Shown: positions 35,720 to 44,707 of the stretch, in pieces | Layout: every line of letters begins with the position of its first letter | Position numbering within the stretch: the first letter of the stretch is position 1 | DNA from: an uncultured Lachnospiraceae bacterium | GTDB taxonomy: Bacteria > Bacillota > Clostridia > Lachnospirales > Lachnospiraceae | NCBI GenBank assembly: GCA_947626365.1 | Contig: CANQRW010000009.1 | Coordinates: 1 to 64,000 of the forward strand | Length of the DNA: 64,000 bases | Direction: 5' to 3' | Notes under the pieces: model-generated | Told to the model about the DNA's origin: nothing | What the model saw: only the letters and a program-made list of their open reading frames with translations | Database searches by the model: none | Translations under genes and position numbers: made by a program

Positions 35720-37579
35720 ATGCAGAACCAGAAACTGGAAAATCTTCTGAACCTGTCCCTGGAGGCGACGCCGGAAGAGCTGGCGGCCTCCGAAAACCTG
35801 TCCGCAGGCTATAACCGTCAGGAGCGGACCTGGGAGCTGATCGTAAAGCACAGCCAGCCCCTGCCGGAGTCTGTAGAGTATGAGAACCCGGAGGACGGCA
35901 GAGGGCCACATACTGTCCGTCTTCAAGGGACTGAGTTTGCAGAGTACGAGAACCCGGAGGATGGCAGAGGGCGGGGCAGGGATACCGGAAGCGCAGGCGC
36001 AGCCGGAGAGAAGATGGCCGCTTCTATTCGCGGCTGCCGGCTGCTGAATAATTACTCGATTCTGACAGTCCCCGAGTCCATGATCGGACTTGTCAGCGGC
36101 CTGCCCCAAGTAGAATATATTGAGAAACCCAAGAGGCTGTATTTTGCCGTAAACCAGGCAAAGTCAGCCTCTTGTATTACATCTCTGCAGATTGAGGGAA
36201 ACGCCTATCTTCCCAATCTGACCGGACGCGGGGTGCTGACGGCGGTACTGGATTCGGGAATTGATTATTTTCATGAGGACTTTCGGAATCCGGACGGAAC
36301 CACCCGGATTGAGAGGCTGTGGGATCAGAATCTGGGCCGCATTTTTACGAAGGAGGAAATCGATGAGGCCCTGGAAACCGGAAACAGGACGGCGGGGCGC
36401 AGGCTGGTGCCTTCCTTTGACGGCAGCGGTCACGGGACGGCGGTGGCGGGAATCGCGGCGGGAAACGGCAGGGAGAGTCAGGGAAGGTACCGGGGAGTGG
36501 CCTATGAGAGCAGCCTGCTGATCGTGAAACTGGGGGCGCCGGATCCTGCGGGATTTCCCAGGACTACAGAACTGATGAGGGGGCTGGACTGGGCGGTGCG
36601 GTATGCCGCCGAAGCCGGAAAACCTCTGGCCGTCAATATCAGTTTTGGCAATACCTATGGCTCCCACGACGGAACCAGCCTTCTGGAAACCTATATTGAC
36701 GCCGCGGCGGAATTCGGCAGGAATGTCATTGTCATCGGCGCCGGCAACGAGGGGGCCGGCGGCGGACATGTGTCAGGCTTTCTGACAGAAGGAAAACCTC
36801 AGGAGCTGGAGCTGTCCGTTTCTTCTTATGAGACGGAAATCAGTATCCAGCTGTGGAAGAATTACGCAGATGAATTTCAGGTCGCGCTGATCGCGCCTGA
36901 CGGCCAGGTGCTGGGCCCCCTTCCGCCGGTGGCCGGTCCTCAGACCTGGGACTACGGGGATACCAGAATCCTTCTGTATTACGGGGAGCCTGGCCCTTAC
37001 AGTCCGGCCCAGGAAATCTATTTTGATCTGCTTCCGCTTCAGGGGCAGTATCTTTCAAGCGGTATCTGGCGGTTTCGTCTGACGCCCCAGAGAATCCTGA
37101 GGGGCAGATACGATTTCTGGCTGCCGTCTGCAGCGGTTCTGAACCGGTCTACCTATTTTCTGCCGTCCTCGCCGGATACGACGCTGACGATTCCTTCCAC
37201 GGCAGATAAGGCAATCTCCGTGGGGGCTTACAACAGCGCTTACGAGACGTACGCGGATTTCTCCGGCCGGGGATTTACCAGGGAGACGAACCAGGTGAAA
37301 CCGGACCTGGTCGCTCCCGGCGTGAACCTGATGGCCCCTCAAAACGGCGGAGGTTATGAGCCGGTGACGGGAACGTCCTTTGCCGCCCCGGTGGCAGCCG
37401 GAAGCGCGGCCCTTCTCATGCAGTGGGGGATTGCCGACGGCCATGATCCCTTTCTTTATGGGGAAAAGCTGAAAGCCTATCTGCAGCGGGGCGCGAGGCA
37501 GCTTCCGGGTTACGACAGCTGGCCCAATCCCCTGGCAGGCTGGGGGAAATTGTGCCTGCGGGACAGTCTGCCGGCGTGA
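35720..37579 (+). CDS. Subtilisin-like serine protease (S8 family)
   Basis: This 619-aa subtilase has an intact triad: Asp178 (AVLDSGIDYFHEDF), His238 (GSGHGTAVAGIAAGN) and Ser553 (GTSFAAPVAAGSAALL), with the oxyanion Asn in VIGAGNEGAGG. An insert of about 190 residues lies between the Asn and Ser motifs. The prodomain (1-140) carries a duplicated YENPEDGRG motif. There is no signal peptide, as in the clostridial CspABC germination proteases and related intracellular subtilases. Its role is unknown; spore germination or intracellular turnover are possibilities. It follows the reductase by 41 nt but is functionally unrelated. Confidence 0.88.
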   Translation: MQNQKLENLLNLSLEATPEELAASENLSAGYNRQERTWELIVKHSQPLPESVEYENPEDGRGPHTVRLQGTEFAEYENPEDGRGRGRDTGSAGAAGEKMAASIRGCRLLNNYSILTVPESMIGLVSGLPQVEYIEKPKRLYFAVNQAKSASCITSLQIEGNAYLPNLTGRGVLTAVLDSGIDYFHEDFRNPDGTTRIERLWDQNLGRIFTKEEIDEALETGNRTAGRRLVPSFDGSGHGTAVAGIAAGNGRESQGRYRGVAYESSLLIVKLGAPDPAGFPRTTELMRGLDWAVRYAAEAGKPLAVNISFGNTYGSHDGTSLLETYIDAAAEFGRNVIVIGAGNEGAGGGHVSGFLTEGKPQELELSVSSYETEISIQLWKNYADEFQVALIAPDGQVLGPLPPVAGPQTWDYGDTRILLYYGEPGPYSPAQEIYFDLLPLQGQYLSSGIWRFRLTPQRILRGRYDFWLPSAAVLNRSTYFLPSSPDTTLTIPSTADKAISVGAYNSAYETYADFSGRGFTRETNQVKPDLVAPGVNLMAPQNGGGYEPVTGTSFAAPVAAGSAALLMQWGIADGHDPFLYGEKLKAYLQRGARQLPGYDSWPNPLAGWGKLCLRDSLPA

Positions 37580-37697
37580 GCGCATCTGTTTAAAAGATGG
37601 AAAAACCGGGTGACTTTATACGGATATGGTGGTAGAATAAAAACTGGGGTAAAAGCCGGCTGCGGCGGAACCGTCGATTGGCGAAAGGGGTAAGGTC

Positions 37698-38879
37698 ATG
37701 AAAACCTGTCAGAATGGGATCAGCGGAGATAAGAAAGTCCGCATGGCATTGATCGGAACAGGAGCTATGGGGCGCAAATACGCGGCTATGATCGGGGGAG
37801 GAAAAGTCCCTCATATGGAACTGACTGCCGCGGTCTGCAGAAGCGAGGCGGCGCGCCAGTGGGCGAAGACCGGTCTGCAGCCGGAGACGGAGGTGTTTGG
37901 CAGCAGCGAGGAGCTGTTTGCGGAACCGGAGCTGTTTGACGGGGTCCTGATCGTGACGCCTCACGATTCCCACGCCGGGCTGGCAGCGACGGCTTTCCGG
38001 CTGGGGAAGCATGTGTTCTGCGACAAACCGGCAGGGATTTCCATTGAGGAGGCCCGCTTTATGAGCCGGGAGGCGGAGAAGGCTGACGCGGTGTACGCCA
38101 TGATGTTCCATCAGCGGCTTTACAGCCGCTATGTGAGGATAAAAGAAATTCTGGACAGCGGCGGACTGGGAAAGCTCCTCCGAATCTCCATGGAGAATAC
38201 GGAGCCTTACCGGACCAGCTCTTATCATAAGTCAGGCCGATGGCACAGCACATGGGCCGGCGAGGGCGGAGGCGTCCTGATCAATCAGGGTCATCATCTG
38301 CTGGACATCTGGCAGTGGCTGTTCGGGATGCCGGAGAAGGTGTACGGAGATATCCGTTTTGGAAAATATAATGATTTCACGGTGGATGATGAAAGCCGCA
38401 TCCTCATGGATTACGGCGGCGGGCTCAGCGGCAGTTTCTTTGTGACTACCGGAGAGGCGGTCAGCCGGGAGAAGCTGGAGGTTGTGGGAAGCAGGGGCAC
38501 GCTGATCCTGGAAGGAGATAACCTTCAGATCATCACCTACGACCAGGACAGCCTGGAGTACGGGAGAACTTCCGCCTGCCAGAACCGAACCGAACTGGGA
38601 CTGTCCGCTGAGAAGGAAACCTATCCTGTCGCGAAAAATTATGAAGGGATGCTTGACAATTTTGCCATGGCGGTTCTGACCGGCTGCCCGCTGATCGCGC
38701 CGGGAAAGGAAGGGGAACATGCCATGGAGCTTGCCAACGCCGCTTACCTTTCCGCCTGGACCGGACAGCCTGTGGCTCTGCCTCTGGACGAAGGGGCATA
38801 TCAGGAGCAGCTGGAGGCCCATATCCGTGCCGACCGGAAATTCGGGAGGGACGACGAATCGGGCCGGCCGGGAATTTAG
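37698..38879 (+). CDS. Gfo/Idh/MocA-family oxidoreductase
   Basis: The 393-aa NAD(P)-dependent oxidoreductase has an N-terminal Rossmann domain (RMALIGTGAMGRKYAAMIGGG), the EKP-like motif CDKPAGISIEEAR (Lys of the catalytic set), and a C-terminal domain with GGGVLINQGHHLLDIWQWLF, where the conserved His is found. Such enzymes act on sugars, inositols or amino sugars. The substrate cannot be assigned. The start at 37698 follows GAAAGGGG. It stands alone between the protease and dgt. Confidence 0.88.
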   Translation: MKTCQNGISGDKKVRMALIGTGAMGRKYAAMIGGGKVPHMELTAAVCRSEAARQWAKTGLQPETEVFGSSEELFAEPELFDGVLIVTPHDSHAGLAATAFRLGKHVFCDKPAGISIEEARFMSREAEKADAVYAMMFHQRLYSRYVRIKEILDSGGLGKLLRISMENTEPYRTSSYHKSGRWHSTWAGEGGGVLINQGHHLLDIWQWLFGMPEKVYGDIRFGKYNDFTVDDESRILMDYGGGLSGSFFVTTGEAVSREKLEVVGSRGTLILEGDNLQIITYDQDSLEYGRTSACQNRTELGLSAEKETYPVAKNYEGMLDNFAMAVLTGCPLIAPGKEGEHAMELANAAYLSAWTGQPVALPLDEGAYQEQLEAHIRADRKFGRDDESGRPGI

Positions 38880-38988
38880 GCGCGGAGAGGTTTGACTGCC
38901 TGGAAATCCGGGAGGGACGCCGGCCGGGACCGGCGTCAGGCATAAATTCATTTTCGGAAAATATACATAGAATAGAGGAGTGGTGTCT

Positions 38989-39999
38989 ATGTCAATCAGA
39001 GAAGAACTGGAGGAGATGGAATATCAGACGCTGAGTCCCTACGCATCCTTCAGCAGGGAGACGAGAGGCAGGGACCGAAAGGAGTCCCTGTGTGACATTC
39101 GGCCGGAATACCAGAGGGACCGGGACCGTATTATCCACTGCAAATCCTTCCGGCGGCTGAAGCATAAGACCCAGGTGTTTCTGGCTCCGGAGGGGGATCA
39201 CTACCGGACCCGCCTGACGCACACGCTGGAAGTATCTCAGATTGCCAGAACCATCGCCAAGTCCCTGAAGCTGAATGAGAGCCTGACGGAGGCGATTGCG
39301 TTGTCTCATGATCTGGGGCATACGCCTTTCGGCCATTCCGGAGAATACATTCTGGATCAGATTTCCGAGAAGGGATTTTCCCATTATAAGCAGAGCGTCC
39401 GGGTGGTAGAGGTTTTGGAGAAGAACGGAAAAGGTTTGAATCTGACCTGGGAGGTGCGGGACGGGATTCTGAACCACCGGACTTCCGGCCATCCTTCCAC
39501 TTTGGAGGGGGCTATCGTCCGGTATTCAGACAAAATCGCCTACATTAACCACGATATCGACGACGCCATCCGGGCCAGAATCTTCGAGGAGAAGGACCTT
39601 CCGAAGGAATACACCCAGGTACTGGGCGGAAACGTCCGTGACCGTCTGAACAACATGATCCACGATATCATTAACAGCAGCTGCGGCAGGCCGGAGATCG
39701 TCATGTCGCCGGATATGGAGGCGGCCATGCAGGGCCTGCGGAAATGGATGTTCGCCAACGTGTACAGCGGAAGCGTGGCGAAAGCGGAGGAGAAAAAGGC
39801 TCAGCAGCTCGTCGAGATGCTGTATCATTACTATATGGACCATGAGGACAAGCTGCCGGAGGAATATCTGCGGATGAAGGCGGAGCGGGGCGAGACGAAG
39901 GACCGGGTAGTCTGCGATTATATCGCCGGCATGACCGACCATTACGCCATCGCCATGTTTGAGGAACTGTTCGTGCCGAAGTCCTGGAAACCGCTGTAG
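38989..39999 (+). CDS. dgt: Deoxyguanosinetriphosphate triphosphohydrolase-like protein
   Basis: The 336-aa HD-domain dNTPase shows RRLKHKTQVF, the metal-binding RLTHTLEVSQIARTIAKSL, HDLGHTPFGHSGE and the downstream Asp in RYSDKIAYINHDIDDA. It hydrolyses dNTPs to deoxynucleosides and triphosphate, limiting dNTP pools. ATG 38989 follows AGAGGAG by 8 nt. It stands first in the classic clostridial block with dnaG and rpoD, separated by a minisatellite. Confidence 0.93.
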   Translation: MSIREELEEMEYQTLSPYASFSRETRGRDRKESLCDIRPEYQRDRDRIIHCKSFRRLKHKTQVFLAPEGDHYRTRLTHTLEVSQIARTIAKSLKLNESLTEAIALSHDLGHTPFGHSGEYILDQISEKGFSHYKQSVRVVEVLEKNGKGLNLTWEVRDGILNHRTSGHPSTLEGAIVRYSDKIAYINHDIDDAIRARIFEEKDLPKEYTQVLGGNVRDRLNNMIHDIINSSCGRPEIVMSPDMEAAMQGLRKWMFANVYSGSVAKAEEKKAQQLVEMLYHYYMDHEDKLPEEYLRMKAERGETKDRVVCDYIAGMTDHYAIAMFEELFVPKSWKPL

Positions 40000-40000
40000 A

Positions 40001-40120
40001 GAGGCCGGCAGCGGGGAGACAGGCAGCGGAGAGGCCGGCAGCGGGGAGACAGGCAGCGGAGAGGCCGGCAGCGGGGAGACAGGCAGCGGAGAGGCCGGCA
40101 GTCGGGAGACAGGCAGCCGG
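40001..40120 (+). repeat. Four tandem 30-nt repeats behind dgt
   Basis: Units 40001-40030, 40031-40060 and 40061-40090 are identical (GAGGCCGGCAGCGGGGAGAC plus ten more bases), and 40091-40120 differs slightly. They begin immediately after the dgt stop codon. There are no spacers, so this is not CRISPR. Confidence 0.95.
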
Positions 40121-40212
40121 CGCCTGCAGGCCGGTATGTTTCAGACGGGTATGCGTCTGCAGAGATAATAGATCAGCTGAAAAGATACGGTCAGAGGAAA
40201 GGAGGAGAAGCC

Positions 40213-41979
40213 ATGTACTATCCGGATGATATTGTGGAAGAGGTGCGGTCCCGCAGTGACATTGTGGATGTCGTGTCCGGGTATGTGAAGCTGCAGAAGA
40301 GGGGCAGCAGCTATTTTGGGCTGTGCCCGTTCCATAATGAGAAATCCCCTTCCTTCTCCGTGTCGCCGGGCAAACAGATGTATTATTGTTTCGGCTGCGG
40401 CGCCGGAGGAAATGTGTTTACTTTTCTGATGGAATATGAGAATTATACGTTTTCCGAGGCCCTCAAGATGCTGGCGGACCGGGCCGGCGTGGAACTGCCC
40501 AAGGAGGAATTGTCCAAAGAGGCCAGGGCCCAGGCGGACCTGAAAGCCACTTTGCTGGAGATCAATAAGCTGGCGGCCAATTATTTCTACTATCAGCTGA
40601 AGCAGCCTTCGGGAAAGCAGGGATACGACTATCTGACCGGCCGCAGGCTGACCGACGATACCATACGGCATTTCGGCCTGGGCTACGCGGCCAGAACAGG
40701 CAACAGCCTGTACCAATATCTGAGGAGCAGGGGATATAAAGATGAGATATTGAAGGAAACAGGGCTTGTGACCATTGAAGAGAGAGGCAGCAGGGACAAG
40801 TTCTGGAACCGCGTCATGTTTCCCATCATGGATGTGAACAACCGTGTGATCGGCTTCGGAGGCCGTGTCATGGGAGACGGTACTCCCAAATATCTGAACT
40901 CCCCGGAGACGAAGCTGTTTGACAAGAGCCGGAATCTGTACGGCCTGAATTTCGCCAGGACGTCCCGGGAGAAATATCTGATGCTCTGCGAGGGATATAT
41001 GGACGTGATCGCCATGCACCAGGCGGGCTTCACCAATGCGGTGGCGTCTCTGGGTACGGCCCTCACTTCCCAGCACGCCGCGCTGATCAAGCGGTATACA
41101 GACCAGGTGATCCTCACCTACGACAGCGACGGGGCCGGCGTGGCGGCGGCGCTGCGGGCCATTCCCATACTGAAGGAAGTGGGAATCTCCTGCAAAGTGC
41201 TGAACATGAAACCCTATAAGGATCCGGACGAATTCATCAAGAATCTGGGAGCCGACGCTTTCCGCAAACGGATCGACCAGGCGAAGAACAGCTTCCTGTT
41301 TGAGATCGACGTGCTGAAGCGGAATTACGATCTGGAGGATCCGGAGCAGAAGACCAGGTTCTATAATGAGACGGCCAGAAAGCTTCTGGAGTTTCCCGAG
41401 GCCCTGGAGCGGGACAATTACATTCAGGCCGTATCCAGGGAACAGATGATCAATTATCAGGATCTGAAACAGCTGGTGAACCGGCTGGCCGGGCGGATCC
41501 GCCCGGGCATGGTGCCGGAAAACCGGGGACCGTCTTCTCCCCGGGAGAAGCGGAAGGAGAAGGAGGACGGGGCCAGACAGTCCCAGAGGCTCCTGCTCAC
41601 GTGGCTCATCGAGAATCCGGAGCTGTTTGACAGGATCGAAGGCATCATCACGCCGGAGGATTTCAGGGAGGAGCTTTACCATCAGGTTGCCGTGATGGTG
41701 TTTGAGGATCATCAGGCCGGCAGTCTGAATCCGGCCGAGATTCTGAATCATTTTATCAATGATCAGGATCAGTACAGGGAGGTTGCGGCGCTTTTTAATG
41801 CCAGTCTTAAGAGTCCGCTGAATGATGAGGAGCAGAAGAAAGCGTTTGTGGAAACGGTGATAAAGGTGCGCAAGAACAGCCTGGATGAGGCCAGCAGAAA
41901 CGCCTCGGACATGGGGCAGCTGCAGGAGATCATCAGAGCCCAGGGCGCGCTTAAGACACTGCATATTTCTTTTGATTAA
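40213..41979 (+). CDS. dnaG: DNA primase
   Basis: This 588-aa primase has an N-terminal zinc-binding domain (CPFHNEKSPSFSV...YYCFGCGAGGN), a catalytic TOPRIM fold (about 250-340; LMLCEGYMDVIAMHQAGF, LTYDSDGAGVAA) and a C-terminal helicase-binding region (about 430-588). It lays down RNA primers at the replication fork with DnaB. It sits in the dgt-dnaG-rpoD macromolecular synthesis block, 38 nt before rpoD. The ribosome site is GAAAGGAGG. Confidence 0.97.
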   Translation: MYYPDDIVEEVRSRSDIVDVVSGYVKLQKRGSSYFGLCPFHNEKSPSFSVSPGKQMYYCFGCGAGGNVFTFLMEYENYTFSEALKMLADRAGVELPKEELSKEARAQADLKATLLEINKLAANYFYYQLKQPSGKQGYDYLTGRRLTDDTIRHFGLGYAARTGNSLYQYLRSRGYKDEILKETGLVTIEERGSRDKFWNRVMFPIMDVNNRVIGFGGRVMGDGTPKYLNSPETKLFDKSRNLYGLNFARTSREKYLMLCEGYMDVIAMHQAGFTNAVASLGTALTSQHAALIKRYTDQVILTYDSDGAGVAAALRAIPILKEVGISCKVLNMKPYKDPDEFIKNLGADAFRKRIDQAKNSFLFEIDVLKRNYDLEDPEQKTRFYNETARKLLEFPEALERDNYIQAVSREQMINYQDLKQLVNRLAGRIRPGMVPENRGPSSPREKRKEKEDGARQSQRLLLTWLIENPELFDRIEGIITPEDFREELYHQVAVMVFEDHQAGSLNPAEILNHFINDQDQYREVAALFNASLKSPLNDEEQKKAFVETVIKVRKNSLDEASRNASDMGQLQEIIRAQGALKTLHISFD

Positions 41980-42017
41980 GGAAAAACTATATGCAGACTA
42001 CGGAAAGGTAGGACCAT

Positions 42018-43142
42018 ATGGACGAAAAGGTATTGGGATTCGAGGAAAAGCTGCAGAAGCTTCTGGCGGAGGCCAGGCAGAAGAAGAATACGCTGGACAG
42101 CCGGGAAGTGGAGGATTTCTTTAAGGACGACAATCTGGATTCCGACAAATGGGACAGAGTCTATGAGTTTCTGGATGCCAACCGGGTTGACGTGATTCAT
42201 ATGGGCGCAGACGACGATCTGGATGATATGTTCATCGATGATGACGTGGATCTGGATGCGGAGGAAGAGATCGATCTGGAGAACATCGACCTGTCGGTTC
42301 CGGAGGGCGTGGGACTGGAGGATCCGGTCCGCATGTACTTAAAGGAAATCGGCAAGATTCCCCTTCTGTCCACCGACGAGGAGATTGAGCTGGCCAAACG
42401 CATCGAACTGGGGGATGAGGACGCCAAAAAGCGTCTGGCGGAAGCCAATCTGCGTCTGGTGGTCAGCATCGCCAAGCGGTATGTGGGGCGGGGCATGCAG
42501 TTTCTGGATCTGATTCAGGAAGGCAATCTGGGTCTTATCAAAGCCGTAGAGAAATTTGACTATACCAAGGGTTATAAATTCAGTACCTATGCTACCTGGT
42601 GGATTCGCCAGGCGATCACCAGGGCCATCGCCGACCAGGCCAGGACCATCCGGATTCCGGTTCATATGGTGGAGACCATCAACCGTCTGATCCGCACTTC
42701 CAGGCAGCTTCTGCAGGAGCTGGGCCGGGAGCCTCAGCCGGAGGAGATTGCCGCGAGGATGGAGATGCCTGTGGACCGGGTGCGGGAGATCATGAAGATT
42801 TCCCAGGAGCCGGTATCGCTGGAGACTCCCATCGGCGAGGAGGAAGACAGCCATCTGGGAGATTTTATCCAGGACGACCATGTGGCGGTCCCTGTGGATG
42901 CGGCCACCTATACCCTTCTCAGAGAGCAGCTTCTGGAAGTGCTTTCCACCCTTACGGAGCGGGAACAGAAGGTGCTTAAGCTTCGGTTCGGCCTTGAGGA
43001 CGGGCGGCCCAGGACCTTGGAGGAAGTGGGCCGGGAGTTTACGGTGACCCGGGAGAGGATCCGCCAGATTGAGGCCAAGGCCCTGCGAAAGCTGCGTCAT
43101 CCCAGCAGAAGCAAAAAACTGAAGGATTATCTGGACGAATGA
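42018..43142 (+). CDS. rpoD: Primary sigma factor RpoD (SigA)
   Basis: The 374-aa housekeeping sigma factor has an acidic region 1.1-like N-terminus (1-95), region 1.2/2 ([38 protein letters not shown] and [16 protein letters not shown]), region 3, and region 4 ([40 protein letters not shown]). It directs polymerase to the TTGACA/TATAAT promoters seen throughout. The start codon of trmK overlaps its stop. Confidence 0.97.
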   Translation: MDEKVLGFEEKLQKLLAEARQKKNTLDSREVEDFFKDDNLDSDKWDRVYEFLDANRVDVIHMGADDDLDDMFIDDDVDLDAEEEIDLENIDLSVPEGVGLEDPVRMYLKEIGKIPLLSTDEEIELAKRIELGDEDAKKRLAEANLRLVVSIAKRYVGRGMQFLDLIQEGNLGLIKAVEKFDYTKGYKFSTYATWWIRQAITRAIADQARTIRIPVHMVETINRLIRTSRQLLQELGREPQPEEIAARMEMPVDRVREIMKISQEPVSLETPIGEEEDSHLGDFIQDDHVAVPVDAATYTLLREQLLEVLSTLTEREQKVLKLRFGLEDGRPRTLEEVGREFTVTRERIRQIEAKALRKLRHPSRSKKLKDYLDE

Positions 43143-43840
43143 TGATGAGATTATCTGACAGACTGGAGCTGGTGGTTTCCTTTGTGAAGCCGGGCAGCCG
43201 GGTGGCTGATGTGGGAACGGACCACGGGTATGTGCCCATTGCGCTGATCGAGCGGCAGATTGCGGAGTCGGCCATCGCCATGGATGTGAGACAGGGGCCT
43301 CTGGACCGGGCGGAAGAGCACATTCTTCAGCATGGGCTGGAAAACCGGATCGGCGTAAGGCTCAGCGACGGAGTGGAGAAGCTGGAGGCCGGGGAGGCGG
43401 ACACGGTTATTGCGGCCGGCATGGGCGGCCAGCTGATCATACATATTCTGGAAGGCGGGCGCAGGCTGGGGCAGGATGTCGCCCACTGGATCCTGTCTCC
43501 TCAGTCGGAGCCGGACAAGGTCCGGTATTATCTGCAGGAAAACGGATTCGTTATCAGCCGTGAAGATATGGTGGAGGAAGAGGGTAAATATTATGTGGTC
43601 ATGGATGCGGTTCCTGGCGTTATGAGGGAGCTGAGTCCTGCGGAGGCTCTCTACGGTCCTTGTCTGATTCGCGGCAGGAACCCGGTTCTTAAGAAATTTT
43701 TGGAACACGAGAGCGCCCTTTACGGGCAGATTTTGGCTGACCTTGCTCTGCAGAAGGGGGAGGGGGCCGCTGCCAGGAGAGAGGAACTGCGCCGGAAGGC
43801 GGCGGAGATCGAAACGCTGTTAAAAGGATGGCTGAAGTGA
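43139..43840 (+). CDS. trmK: tRNA (adenine22-N1)-methyltransferase TrmK
   Basis: This 233-aa SAM-dependent methyltransferase has motif [18 protein letters not shown], then [17 protein letters not shown] and the family signature [13 protein letters not shown]. It methylates A22 in tRNA. It overlaps rpoD by 4 nt and is followed by the Nif3-like gene, the conserved rpoD-trmK-yqfO order of Firmicutes. ATG 43139 has only a weak ribosome site, so translation is probably coupled to rpoD; an in-frame ATG at 43142 is equally possible. Confidence 0.93.
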   Translation: MMMRLSDRLELVVSFVKPGSRVADVGTDHGYVPIALIERQIAESAIAMDVRQGPLDRAEEHILQHGLENRIGVRLSDGVEKLEAGEADTVIAAGMGGQLIIHILEGGRRLGQDVAHWILSPQSEPDKVRYYLQENGFVISREDMVEEEGKYYVVMDAVPGVMRELSPAEALYGPCLIRGRNPVLKKFLEHESALYGQILADLALQKGEGAAARREELRRKAAEIETLLKGWLK

Positions 43841-43879
43841 GAGACGGCTGCAATCTGACGGAAAGAAGAGGGGTATAAG

Positions 43880-44680
43880 ATGAACTGCGGAGAATGGATG
43901 GAGAGACTGGAGATGCTGGCGCCGGAACGTTATGCCTGTGAGTGGGATAATCCGGGACTTCTGTGCGGCCGGAACGATAAGGAGATTAAAAAAGTACTGA
44001 TAGCCCTTGACGCGGATGATGAGGCGGTGGACAGGGCGGTGAGGGAAGGAGCGGATCTGCTCCTGACCCATCACCCGCTGATCTTTTCCGCCATGAAGAA
44101 GATTAACGATCAGGATTTTATCGGCCGGAGGCTTTTGAAGCTGATAAGCCACGATATCTGCTGCTATGCCATGCACACCAATTTTGACGCGGCCCCCGGC
44201 TGTATGGCGGACCTGGCCGCGGCTGCCCTTCATCTTCTGGACGGAAAGCCTCTGGAGGTTATGGGGCAGACGGAGGACGGAAGGGAGTACGGCATCGGCA
44301 AATCCGGAATCCTGCTGAGGACGGTTCCCTTAAAGGAACTGGCAGAGCAGGTAAAGCGGAAGTTTGATCTGCCGTTTGTGACCGTGTACGGATCGGAACA
44401 GGCGGAGGGGCTGATCCGCCGGGCGGCGGTCTGTCCCGGTTCCGGAAAAGGCATGACCCGGGCGGCGCTTCAGTCCGGGGCTCAGGTGCTGATCACCGGG
44501 GATATAGGCCACCATGACGGAATCGACGCCGCTGCCCAGGGGCTGGCGGTGATCGACGCCGGACATTACGGACTGGAACATATTTTTATAGATTTTATGG
44601 CGGACTACTGCAGGGAGAAGATCAGCGGGAAGGCGGAGATTCTGACCATGCCGCTGAAATTCCCTGTGGTGTCCTGGTAA
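43880..44680 (+). CDS. Nif3-like dinuclear metal centre protein (YqfO family)
   Basis: The 266-aa NIF3-family protein has LLLTHHPLIF (metal ligands), AMHTNFDAAPGCMADL, and a C-terminal TGDIGHHDGIDAAAQGLAVIDAGHYG that supplies further His/Asp/Glu ligands. Family members bind two metal ions; activity as a GTP cyclohydrolase-like or hydrolase enzyme has been proposed but the role is unsettled. At 266 aa it is the short form, without the PII-like insert of B. subtilis YqfO. Confidence 0.9.
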   Translation: MNCGEWMERLEMLAPERYACEWDNPGLLCGRNDKEIKKVLIALDADDEAVDRAVREGADLLLTHHPLIFSAMKKINDQDFIGRRLLKLISHDICCYAMHTNFDAAPGCMADLAAAALHLLDGKPLEVMGQTEDGREYGIGKSGILLRTVPLKELAEQVKRKFDLPFVTVYGSEQAEGLIRRAAVCPGSGKGMTRAALQSGAQVLITGDIGHHDGIDAAAQGLAVIDAGHYGLEHIFIDFMADYCREKISGKAEILTMPLKFPVVSW

Positions 44681-44707
44681 GGAGATTGACAGAAAGGGGG
44701 CAGACCG

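Noticed and set aside
40001-40120. Regular 30-nt repeats considered as a CRISPR array
   Set aside because: The units abut with no spacers and no cas genes are near. The same holds for the arrays at 28377 and 46389.
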